Positions 9,759 through 18,600 of a stretch of 27,006 bases of DNA are shown here, in pieces. Numbering within the stretch: position 1 is the stretch's first letter; the number at the start of each line of letters is the position of its first letter. Under the pieces are notes generated by a model. That model was given only the letters and a program-made list of their open reading frames with translations. It was not told the DNA's origin and did not search any database. A program made the position numbers and the translations under genes. This DNA is from Byssothecium circinans (Eukaryota; Ascomycota; Dothideomycetes; Pleosporales; Massarinaceae). The stretch lies in NCBI GenBank assembly GCA_010015675.1, contig ML976978.1, positions 228,706-255,711 of the forward strand, in the 5' to 3' direction.

Positions 9759-10260
9759 TGTTACTAAGGGGTATACTTACTAGATCCTAATCTATGTTAG
9801 GGGAGGTTAGTTATATAAGGTATATACTTTAGGTAGGTATCTTTAGTAATTTAAGAGGTAAATATATAAAATAACTTGTCTTACTAAAGAACTCTAATTT
9901 TATAATAAACTATAGAATAACTAAGTATTAATCTAGGTAAGAGATAAACTATAAAGAGTTAACTATAAAGAATTAGAATTAAAAAGATAAAGGAAATCTA
10001 TCTAGTCTTTATACTACTTATTCTATTCCCTTAAATTATTATAATTAGTATACTTAGTAGCAATCCTACTAATCCTACTAAGTACCTTATACTTAGGATA
10101 CTTAGTACTAAAACTACTAATTTTACTAAGTACTTTATTATTATATAACTACTAACTTAATCCTGCCCTACGTATTATTGTATTACTATCTCTTAGGCTT
10201 AATACCTTCTACGCTGTATTATCTAGCTCTAGATACCCTATATCCTTTCTATTTATAACA
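9759..10260 (-). repeat. Gypsy-type LTR, inverted relative of 11376-11880
   Basis: On the plus strand it begins TGTTACTAAGG and ends TTTATAACA. It aligns as a reverse complement with 11376-11880 over about 500 bp and partly with 13356-13815. The element orientation is set by the LTR at 11376, which is followed by gag on the plus strand, so this copy lies on the minus strand. A purine tract precedes it in that orientation, which marks it as a 3' LTR. The 5-bp flanks (TGTAG and TTATC) do not match, so it is not a simple solo LTR. Confidence 0.75.
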
Positions 10261-10275
10261 TTATCCCCCATTTTA
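10261..10275 (-). other. Polypurine tract next to the LTR
   Basis: On the minus strand this reads TAAAATGGGGGATAA and ends against the start of the LTR. It supports reading the LTR as the 3' end of a minus-strand element whose body lay to the right. Confidence 0.6.
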
Positions 10276-10450
10276 GGCTTATTATCTTAATAACCTAAGA
10301 GGTCTAGCTGCTATACTATATCTAACTATAGCTAATATATAAAGCGTGTGTCTCTCCTATTAACTATAAGATTATAACCCTTATAGATATTTTATAATCT
10401 CCTACCTAACTATACCTAAGGAACTTGCAAAGTTAACTAAACATTATTAA

Positions 10451-11017
10451 GCCTATCTTACCTATATTCGCGCTATAGACTATATCGTAGCAAAGCCCTA
10501 CTATTATTAACTAGTAAAGGGTTCTAAGTGTGTATTATTACTAGAGGGGAGCTGCGCTAACTATATTACTACTAGCGTGTAGTGTAGTTGTTTTCTTTAG
10601 GAGGAAAAGTTTGCTATAGTAGCTTAGAAGCATTAATAGCTTTATTAAAAGCTTTATAAGATTAAGTATTATAAGCTTAATCTAGAGGAGTAGTTAGATT
10701 CTACTACTAAGAAAGAGAAGAAATTATTTAACTATAAAAAGGTTGCGATTAAGGAGCTTAAGTCTTTAGAGAAAAAGATAGAGGCTTCTATAAAACCTTT
10801 AGGGAAGATAGGTATAGCTACTACTAAAGTTTCTTTACTACTACTAACTAAACTATTAACTAACCTAGGCTAGTTATAGGCTAATCTTCCTTTATTTTCT
10901 AATCCTTCTGTTAATTCTTCCTTATCTTTTAATTTCTCTACTTTCCTAGCAAATATAGATTTACTGCCTTTAGATACTATTAGTAATATTCCTTTACTAA
11001 ATCCTTATAGCCTATAA
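10451..11017 (+). pseudogene. Cys-containing fungal protein relic beside LTR
   Basis: A plus-strand frame stays mostly open for about 190 codons. It starts with a Cys-rich segment: GSKCVLLLEGSC, then a short spacer and CSCF. A Lys/Glu-rich, helix-prone stretch follows (TTKKEKKLFNYKKVAIKELK), then a Ser/Leu/Pro-rich tail. Several stops sit where Gln, Trp or Arg would be expected. The layout recalls small fungal proteins with a Cys cluster followed by a coiled coil, common around repeats, but I cannot name the family. It runs opposite to the LTR at 9759-10260. It may be an antisense accessory frame of that element or an unrelated gene caught between insertions. The start codon is not identifiable, and coding could continue with stops to about 11120. 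Confidence 0.5.
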
Positions 11018-11375
11018 GATTTTGTATTAGTTCCTAGGTATTCTAGCTATCTAGCTAGTCCTTCTATTTAACTAAGTACTTCTCCTAACGTTTAAATTTC
11101 TATAGGTCTTTAATCCTTTTAACCTTGTAATCTTTATCTTTACGCTTAATATACGTTTTAACTTTAGCGTCTAGTAGTACTAGTTTAAGGAGTAATTTAT
11201 AAAAGATATGGTATATATATATATATCTTTAAGGAGCTTTAGTTTAAATATTACTAGTCCCTTAGCTTCTAGGATCTAGAATAGTCCTATTTAGAAGTTA
11301 TCTAGCTTATTACATAGCTATTTAATTTTTTAATTTTTTTGCGATAGAAAAACTTTATCCCCCCCTTTAAGGGTT
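11018..11375. other. AT-rich stretch with a TA microsatellite
   Basis: No gene was recognised. A (TA)n run lies at about 11211-11227. Before the LTR is a C7 run (11359-11365), which would be a purine tract on the minus strand but is not adjacent to an LTR in the right orientation. Confidence 0.5.
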
Positions 11376-11880
11376 AGTTATTACGAATAAAAGGGATATA
11401 GGGTATCTAAGACCAGATAATGCAGCGTAAGAATTATTAAGGCCAAGAGATGGCGACATAATGATGCGCAGGGCAGGATTAGGTTAGCAGTTATATAATA
11501 GTAGGATGCTTAGTAAGATTAGTAGTCTTAGCACTAAGTAACTTAAGTATAGGATACTTAGCATAATTAGTAGGATCCCTGCTAAGTATACTAATTATAA
11601 TAGATTAGAGGAATAGAATAAGGAGGATAAAAGCTAGATAGATCTACTTTACCCTTCTAATTCTAATTCTTTATAGTTAATGCTCTATAGTTTATCTCTT
11701 ACTTAGATTAATACTTTATTATTCTATAGTTTATTATAGAATTAGAGTTCTTTAGTAAGATAAGTTACTTTACACGTTTACTTCTTAAATTACTAAAGAT
11801 ACGTACTTAATATATATACTTTATACTACTAACCTCCCCTAATATAGATTAGAATCTCGTAAGTATACCCCTTAGTAACA
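11376..11880 (+). repeat. Gypsy 5' LTR
   Basis: About 505 bp end in CCCCTTAGTAACA and begin with AGTTATTACG, probably from TGTTATTACG. It is the reverse complement of 9759-10260 and shares its 3' half with the solo LTR at 13356-13815. A Gypsy gag relic follows on the same strand, which makes it the 5' LTR of a plus-strand element. Its 5-bp flanks (GGGTT and TTTTA) do not match, as expected if this is one end of a longer element. I could not match the sequence after 11880 to a tRNA with confidence. Confidence 0.75.
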
Positions 11881-12097
11881 TTTTAACTACCTATAGGTTT
11901 AAGAAACCTAAATGTATATTATAGTAGCCCCTACTACCCTATAAGCTACTAGTAGTAGTATTAGTATACCTACTTTAAGTCTAGTATTAGTAATAGCTAA
12001 TTAGGCTAACTAGATATAGCAATAGGCTAAATAGATTAATAGGTTAATATAGGTGATTGCTTAACTCTAGGCTAAAGATACTATACCCTATAGAAAG

Positions 12098-12664
12098 ATT
12101 ACAGCGCTAGAGAAGTATAATAGAGGATAAGATAGCTTAAAGCTATTCCTTACTAATATAGATTTGTACTGTTGGTTTAACTCTATAATAGGAGATCAAG
12201 ATAAAATCCTTGCAGCTAGTATATACCTAAAGGATAGGGCAGCTACTTAGATATAACCCTTTATAGATAACTATCTTATAAATGAGACAAAGAACTATAA
12301 AGATAATATAAAGGCTATCTTTAAGAGCTAGATAGCATTTAAGGAAGAGATTTAGAAGGTATTTAGTAAACTTAATAAAGAGACCTAAATAGAGTAAAAG
12401 ATATCTTAGATCTAGTAGGAGAAGTTAGTCGCAAAATATATAATAAAGTTTAAATAGTTATAGTTAAAGATTAATTAGGATAATACGCTATTACGCATAG
12501 CTTTCTACAATAGGTTAAGGGAAATAGTTAAGGATAGGATAATCTATTATAATAAACTAGACAACCTATAAGATATAATTAACCTAGCTACCTAAATTAA
12601 TAACAGGCTCTATAAATAAGCGCTATAAAAGAAATAAAGGGATATAATAATTATTGTTAACTCT
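12098..12664 (+). pseudogene. Gypsy gag (retrotransposon capsid) relic
   Basis: This would be the capsid protein of a Ty3/Gypsy element. One frame reads LKLFLTNIDLYCWFN, DQDKILAASIYLKDRAAT, a damaged Trp and Pro-Phe-Ile, then FRLREIVKDRI-like and LATxINNRLYK segments. These are the successive conserved blocks of fungal retrotransposon gag. About ten in-frame TAG or TAA codons replace likely Trp and Gln. It starts about 220 bp after the LTR at 11376-11880. The N-terminal part (11900-12097) is too damaged to set a start. Gag should lead to a zinc knuckle and pol, but recognisable Gypsy sequence stops near 12700, where a different, duplicated block begins. The element is therefore truncated or was rearranged. 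Confidence 0.75.
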
Positions 12665-12739
12665 AGAAAATATAGGAAACTAAAGACGCTATAATATAAC
12701 TACAATAGCAACGTAGTAATAACAAATAAAATCTAATAA

Positions 12740-13355
12740 AAAAAGTAATCTATATAAGGGTAGAACTGTATCTAGTAATAGAGGCTTCTAAAGCAGGAAA
12801 TAGACACTTTCTTAGCGTCTTACTACTTTTATTTAGCCTATGCGCTAACCTTATTATATATAAGCATGCTGCCTTCGCTAGTTTACTTTCCCTTCTTTAT
12901 AATCTCTTTTCCCTTTAATACTCTTGGTCTCGTCCTATTAGCCTTATTAGCTACTTAGGCCTCTTTGTAAGGTATATTCTCCCCTTAGTAATTATGTAAC
13001 TGCTACGCTGCTTAGTCTTACTTCCTATTCCCCCTTAATTAGCAGATGATAAGAGCGCTGCACTATATCCGCTAGCAGACCATGTCTACGTATCTTCTTT
13101 TTAAAATTTAGCAAGTATCTCTTCTTTAGTATCTAGAGTTTAGGTTTAGTTTATTCCCTTTGCCATTCCTATAGTTAAGTAGTTAATACAGCTGCCCTAC
13201 TATCTTAATATCGCTTGTAGATAGCCGCTAACACCTTCTCTTTAGATTATCCCCTCCTCCCTAGCTTTTAGAAGATGTAGATTGTTTAGACTGCTACGTT
13301 ATTAACCTTATAGGACGGTAATAGAGCTGCCTTGCCTTAGATACCCTAATAGTAT
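12740..13355 (-). other. Unidentified duplicated block, copy 1, first part
   Basis: Less AT-rich than its surroundings, this segment has a diverged direct copy at about 15450-15960; AGTAATTATGTAACT and GTTATTAAC are shared landmarks. On the minus strand both copies can be read through an SSYIIT motif in a Lys/Arg-rich context, so a degraded minus-strand gene is possible. I do not recognise the family. The block is split by a solo LTR at 13356. Confidence 0.5.
13351..13355. repeat. Target-site duplication AGTAT (pair with 13816-13820)
   Basis: AGTAT occurs immediately before 13356 and immediately after 13815, the expected 5-bp duplication of a solo LTR insertion. Confidence 0.82.
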
Positions 13356-13815
13356 TGTTACAAGATAGTAGATAAGCGCAGCTACGCAGGAATGATACGC
13401 TTAGGGAAAGTATCAGACGGTAGGGCGCTAGGCAGGGTCAAGGCGTTAGTTACGTAATTGTGATCCTGTTAAGACCTAAGGATCCTATAGATCCTAGGAT
13501 CAGGCAGAGATCCTAGGAACTAAAGGAGCAAAGGCTCTAGACAGGATTAAGGACTTATCAAAGGAACAGAGTAAGTAGTATAAAGACTAGAAAGGTTTCC
13601 TTTATCTTTCTAATTCTAGTTCTTCGTAGTTAACTCTTAATAGTTTATCTCTTACCTAGATTAATACTTAGTTATTCTATAGTTTATTATAGAATTAGTT
13701 GCTTCGTACGTTTAACTCTTAAACTACTAAAGCTTACTACCTAACGTATACACCTTACACTAACTAACCTCCCCTAACATAGATTAAGATCTGGCAAGTA
13801 TACCCTTTAGTAACA
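13356..13815 (+). repeat. Gypsy solo LTR, 460 bp
   Basis: It begins TGTTACAAGA and ends TTAGTAACA, giving matched TGTTAC/GTAACA termini, and is flanked by AGTAT. Its 3' half aligns with 11620-11880; the 5' half is diverged but keeps GGCAGGRT-like and GGATCC-rich segments. It is a solo LTR left by recombination between the two LTRs of a full element. It contains GC-rich stretches and is less RIP-damaged than its relative at 11376, so it is younger or mutated less efficiently. Confidence 0.85.
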
Positions 13816-13820
13816 AGTAT

Positions 13821-14002
13821 CTTAGGGGTTACGCCTGCAGTACTATAGCTAGACGCTTAGTAAGGTTATAGGGCTACTTAGCCTTAAGGGAAATGATTAG
13901 CCTTAAGCTACTAGAATATTAGTAAAAGCTAGGTTTCGCTAGTATTATATTAGTTAGATACGGCTAGACTACTATCTACTACTTAGCTATATAAATAGTA
14001 GT
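13821..14002 (-). other. Unidentified duplicated block, copy 1, second part
   Basis: This continues 12740-13355 after the solo LTR and matches about 15975-16150 (landmark: TATAGGGYT...TAGCCTTAAG). It is cut at TA (14003-14004) by a Tc1-like transposon and resumes at 15343, where TACTTRCCTAG matches about 16175. Confidence 0.5.
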
Positions 14003-14004
14003 TA

Positions 14005-15340
14005 TAGTAATGCGTTAAAAGTTCTTTCTACTAAGTAAGAAATACTAAAACGCGTGAACGCGTTAACACCTTCTACCTACTACCATAACGCCTTAACTAT
14101 ATTAGTTTGGTATAGAAATCTCTAGAAATGCGCGTAAAAGGCTAAATACTACTCCTCTAAAGCGTGAGCGTATCATTACTAAGTAGGAAGCTAGGTATAT
14201 AATAAAAGAGCTAGCTAATAAGTTTAGCCGTACCACGCGCTATATACGTTAAATCTTTCACTAATTTTCACAACACCACACCACTAAGGATTTGCCTCGC
14301 TTTGGCCGTCCAAAATACCTTACTTAAAGACAAATTAATCGAATTAAATACTATATACGAAAGACACCAAAAATTAAGTATAATACGCTTATAAGTGAGA
14401 TAGGATGGGACCCTCTTACTAATAGCCCCTTACGCTCTACCATCTATCACGCGATTAAAGAGGTTAGATTACGGAACTACTAATACTCTAAGTAACCTAA
14501 AATTAACTAAGCGACAGCTATTTTAAGGCTTAAGTAGTGTAGAGAGCATCATAACTACCTATAAAGACGCTACCCCTTTTACTTCTTAGATAAGTGCTCT
14601 ATTTAAAAGGGCTCTAGGGCTAATACTAAGTAGGCCTTTTAATATCTAGATAAAAGATAGAGTTATAAGATAGTTACTAATTATACTAAGAGCTATCCTC
14701 CTTAGTAAATAGTATAGGCGGAGGTGTAGCTTACCTAAAAGGGTAGTATATAGAGGAGTGAATTAGTAAGTATAAAAAAGGACCTATAAGCTACCCGCTA
14801 AGGATATATGACCTAGAGCTATTTAGAGGATTTAGAGGAGGGCTTATTACCCTATTACTAACTAAGAGAGATCTTTATGTAGGATAACGCTCCTATCTAT
14901 ACGTTAGGAGCAGCAAAGGATTTCTTAGAGAGGCACGGCATTTAGGTTGCTAAGTGGCTACCCTATTCACCTAACCTCAACCTAATCAAGCACCTTTGGT
15001 AGAGGCTTAAAAGGATCATGTATACTAAGTTTCCTTAATTCAACAACTACTTAACAGCCTAAGAGCATTGGGATGAGTTCTGTAAGGCTTTAAAGGAGGC
15101 ATGGCGGAGGATACTAAGCGCCTTTATTAAGTAACTTATCCTTAGTATGCCTAGTCAAATTAGGGCCTATAGGCAGGTAAGAAGCTACTAGATAAAATAT
15201 TAAGTATTTATCTACTACTACACTAAATACTACACGTGTATACGATTGCTCTCTCTATATATAGCCTTAATTTAGGTGGGCGTTAGGGGGCGTTTTAGTG
15301 TTTCTCGCTTAGCAGGGAAAGAACTTTTAACCTAGTACTG
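14005..15340 (+). mobile_element. Tc1-like DNA transposon, RIP-degraded
   Basis: This 1,336-bp element has about 40-bp inverted termini sharing GTTAAAAGTTCTTTC and GAAAYACTAAAACG. The right end reads CAGTACTAGG from the outside, the left end TAGTAATGCG. TA flanks it on both sides (14003-14004 and 15341-15342). One transposase gene of normal Tc1 length occupies most of it. It interrupts copy 1 of the duplicated block. Termini, TA target and DD34E spacing together place it in Tc1 (Tc1/mariner superfamily). Confidence 0.92.
14127..15203 (+). pseudogene. Tc1-type DDE transposase, inactivated
   Basis: The transposase would bind the inverted termini and cut and paste the element. One frame spans about 359 codons. 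A Lys/Arg-rich N-terminus leads to the hinge motif PRFGRPK (about 14292-14313) and a second helix-turn-helix region ending PLTNSPLRSTIYHAIKEV. The catalytic core follows: FYFLDKCSI with the first Asp at 14589-14591, DNAPIYT with the second Asp at 14883-14885, and WLPYSPNLNLIKHLW. In that last motif the catalytic Glu is AAG (Lys, 14988-14990), and usual Asp and Pro have become Asn and Leu. The second Asp and the Lys are separated by 34 residues, the Tc1 DD34E spacing. About 20 in-frame TAG or TAA codons stand mostly for Trp and Gln. The start lies in a damaged region and is approximate. Confidence 0.9.
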
Positions 15341-15342
15341 TA

Positions 15343-17038
15343 CAGTATGTACTTACCTAGGTTATATTATATATTAGATTAGTATATCCTTAGTCTATAT
15401 AGTAGCTAGCATAATAGCAGTATTATATTCTAGTATTATAAAGTAGGGGAGTAAAGCCCTAAGACTAGATAAAGGTCTAAGCCTAAATTTAAGTTTTCTA
15501 CGCTACTTAGGAGAATAGTCTTCTTTCCTTTATTAGTTGCTTAGACCTTATTATAAGGCTTTCTCTTCTCTAGTAATTATGTAACTACTTTACTACCTAG
15601 TTACTTTCTATTGCCTACCTTAGAATCTACTAATAATAAGGGCGCTATACTATTCCTCTTTAGAAACGCTTATCTAGGTGTCCTCTTACTAAGGGTCTAT
15701 TAAGATTTAGTAAGGGCCTCTACTACTATCTAGAATTAGGTTGCTTTATCTCTTCTACCTATCCTACTCTAATAGCTAAGTAGTAGATTGTAACTCGCCT
15801 TAGGGAATTACCTATAAGCACCTGCTAATATACTTCTTCCTTCCTATTTCCTACTTTTTAGAGTTAGTATCCCCTTTCTAGGCTTACTAATACTAGAGAT
15901 CCTTAATATACCACGTTATTAACTATACAGGATGGCGACTGAACTGCCTTAGGCGCCTTAAAAATATCCTAGCAGATAGAGGTAATACTCTATATAATTT
16001 TAGCTAGCAAGACTATAGGGTTGTATAGCCTTAAGAGAAGGATTAGTCTTAAATTATCTAAAAATTCCTAAGTATTAATAAAAGCCTAGTTCTACTAGCG
16101 ACTTATACTAGAAAGGTGCAGCTAGACTACGACCTACTATAGGTAAGGTTAAGGCATATACTTGCCTAGACCGTATAGGGCCTTAAACTAGTAGAGCCTT
16201 TAGTTTATATAATAGTCTATATAACGGTAGTATTATATTACCCTATTATAAGAGAGGGGGGGAGCAAATAGCTAAAATAGGCCTTAAGCGTAGCATAGTT
16301 TTAGTTAAGTACTTAGCTCTCTAAATAGCTTAGTCTACGCTGCTAGAAGCTAGAAATTGAACAGCTAAACTAAGCTTTTAGCTTAAGTTTAGGTTTTAGG
16401 GTCCCTAATAAGTTTAATAGTCTATGTTAGAACCTTCTTAATTAGCTTATAAGACGCGGAGTAGTCTTAGATAGAATAAGAAGGTATATACTATACTACC
16501 TTAGCCTCTATAAGCCAGCGTCTTAGATTCTTATTTCTATAACAAGTATTAGGTAGAATAGTGTGCCTAATCTCGTCTAAAAGAGAGGGGCTTTATATAA
16601 GGGCTGTATCGCTACTAACACTCTATAGCTACGTAATTACTAATTTAATTCTAGCCTAGTATTCCCCTAAGGAATACCCTAAAAGGTGTATTTTAAACTC
16701 TATATTATATATGCTGCTGCCTACTAGAATACTCTAGGCTATCCTAGTAACATTCCTAAGATAATTAGTATCTAGGCGTAGAACTTATCTGTACTTAAAC
16801 TACTATGCCTCTATATTTTCTTATACTATAGTCCTCTCCTAAAGCAACTACAGCTATAGTAATATTTTCTTATACTTTTCTTACTTAAGAGCTCTAATTC
16901 CTTCCTTATAAACTACCGCTAGAGCTAAAGAAGAAGATATTAAAAAAAGCTATATATTCTAGCCTTAGCGAGATGCTAGGTACTAAGCCTAAGTTAATTA
17001 TTAGAGAGAAGGATAGAGTAATTCCTATACCTATAACA
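15343..17038. other. End of duplicated block copy 1, then copy 2, then unassigned sequence
   Basis: 15343-15430 completes copy 1; about 15450-16260 is copy 2. Both copies share a terminal landmark (AGTATTATATTMYM followed by a purine run: 15420-15455 and 16225-16265). In copy 2 this run, AGAGAGGGGGGGAG, looks like a plus-strand polypurine tract, but no LTR was recognised after it. From 16300 to 17038 stops occur in all frames. A short plus-strand segment just before 17039 (KLIIREKDRVIPIPITP) might be coding and appears to continue after the solo LTR as SVEGINLVYLG. Confidence 0.45.
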
Positions 17039-17043
17039 CCTAG

Positions 17044-17200
17044 TGTTGGACAGTAGAGACCCGAGAGCATGCGATGAGAAAGTGATGAATTGTGTGTGGA
17101 GCAGTGTAGCTCAGGAGAGGCGACTATATAGGCAGGAGCCGACGCTAAGCTGGAACGGTACTGAACCGTCCGGAACAGTCAAGTACTGTTCAGTCCAACA
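17044..17200. repeat. Solo LTR of the 157-bp Copia family
   Basis: It begins TGTTGGAC and ends GTCCAACA, has the same length as the Copia LTRs at 2123 and 8664, and is flanked by CCTAG (17039-17043 and 17201-17205). It is the most GC-rich and apparently least mutated of the three and probably lies closest to the ancestral LTR. In plus orientation it matches the plus-strand reading of the other two. No internal Copia sequence surrounds it. Confidence 0.93.
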
Positions 17201-17205
17201 CCTAG

Positions 17206-18333
17206 TGTAGAAGGCATTAATTTAGTATACTTAGGTACGTACCTCTAAAGCTAATAGAGTAATAGATTTATATTTTAGCCTTATATAATAACTAATACAA
17301 ACATAGTTAGTAAAGGTAACTATAGACTAAGCAATAATAAAGGGCGAATAAGCAGTAATATTAGCTATAACGCTACTTTCTCCTTTAAGATAGATTATTA
17401 AACTGTTAGATCTAAGGAATTCATTAATAAGTAAATTTCTTAGGAAAATACAAGTAATAAACGCTTAAGCTAGCTAGTTCCTCTATAGGATAGCTACTAA
17501 GGTAAGCGTCTAGGCGCTACTAGGATTGCTATTTAGCATACTATTTCTAATATTATGTAGAGAATATAGCTGCTACTAAGTATAGTTAAACTAGGTTAGA
17601 TGCTATAGCTAGTAGTAAGGACTACCTGCTAGAGGACTATATAGGTACGTAGACAAGTAAATAGCTTAAAGCTATAAGTACTTTAAATCCTAACTACTAT
17701 AATAGAGAGCGTTCTATGGGGATAGAGGATACTACTAATTTTATAGCTATTAGGGAACTTAGATCTTAAGCTAGTAGGCCTATAAGTTGTAAGCCTACGC
17801 TAATATAGGTAACCGCGAATGATTTACTTCCTTTATTAATCAGCAATAGTAATAAGGAAAGAGTTATTTATTTTACTAATTTACTACTAATAGCAAATCT
17901 TAAATATGCAATATATAGGGGTAATAGTAATAGTTTCCTAGAAACTACTATATATTAGTAGTAGCTACTAATGCATAAAATAGCTAAGGGAATAGGTAAG
18001 CCTACGTAATTATAAGTAGATTTCTCTATCTAATACTAGTAAGGTAAAACTTCTATTATTATAGAAGTAAGTAGTAGCAGTAGCAACAATAGATTTAATA
18101 GTAATACTAATAGTAATAAGAGCCTTACTCTACTACTACTTACGCGTAAGCAAAAACGGATAGCTCTCTTCTATAATAAGGGACAGTTCTCTAATTATCC
18201 TTCTAGCGCAAACCTACTTTTAGTAATATAGTAGAGTAGTTATAATACCTATAATAAATATAATAGTACTAGCAGCAATTGTAGCAGCTATAAAAGTAAA
18301 AAGTAATAAAAGTTTACTCTATACCCCTAGACA
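17206..18333 (+). other. Possible upstream part of the chromodomain gene
   Basis: A plus-strand frame after the solo LTR reads plausibly (NNKGRISSNISYNATFSFKI, KRLGATRIAI), but is not in the same frame as the chromodomain. Closer to the chromodomain and in its frame is a Ser/Asn-rich stretch (SSSSNNRFNSNTNSN, about 18075-18115), followed by LTRKQKRIALFYNKGQF. This may be one degraded gene of about 500 codons with a frameshift or intron, but the evidence is weak. Confidence 0.4.
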
Positions 18334-18600
18334 AACGACGATATCAAGCATATTAAATACAAAGTAAAGAAGATTATTAGCGTATATATCTATAAAGGAA
18401 AGCTATAGTACTACGCAAAATAGGTTAGATATAAGGATAATCTAATATAGTATAACACTTCTAACTTTAAGAATAGCCTACTTATACTTAGTAATTTTTA
18501 CAAAGACAATCCTACCTACCTAGGGCCCTTAAGAAGGCTAGATATATAGATACTATATTAGAAGAATACGGCTAATTACCCTAATAATAACAAGCCTTAG
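18334..18600 (+). pseudogene. Chromodomain relic (C-terminal)
   Basis: Chromodomains bind methylated histone tails. The frame reads DDIKHIKYKVKKIISVYIYK, then GKL, a stop, YYAK, a stop where Trp is expected, VRYKDNLI, another stop, YNTSNFKNS, LLILSNFYKDNPTYLGP and a basic tail ending at TAG (18598-18600). The order K-Y-x-V-x-K-I, YxxKW, GY, W, SNFKNS, LL, F matches the chromodomain pattern common in fungal Gypsy integrases and free-standing repeat-associated proteins. Two expected aromatic positions are TAG. No integrase core was recognised upstream; the preceding sequence is low-complexity instead, so a stand-alone chromodomain protein is as likely as a chromovirus tail. Confidence 0.72.

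Noticed and set aside
9759..11880. DNA transposon with roughly 500-bp inverted termini
   Set aside because: The ends have LTR-style TGTTA/TAACA termini, one has an adjacent polypurine tract and the other leads into a retrotransposon gag. The outer flanks show no target duplication.
13356..13815. 3' LTR of the Gypsy element starting at 11376
   Set aside because: It has its own matched 5-bp duplication (AGTAT on both sides), and the duplicated block continues across it. It is therefore an independent solo LTR.
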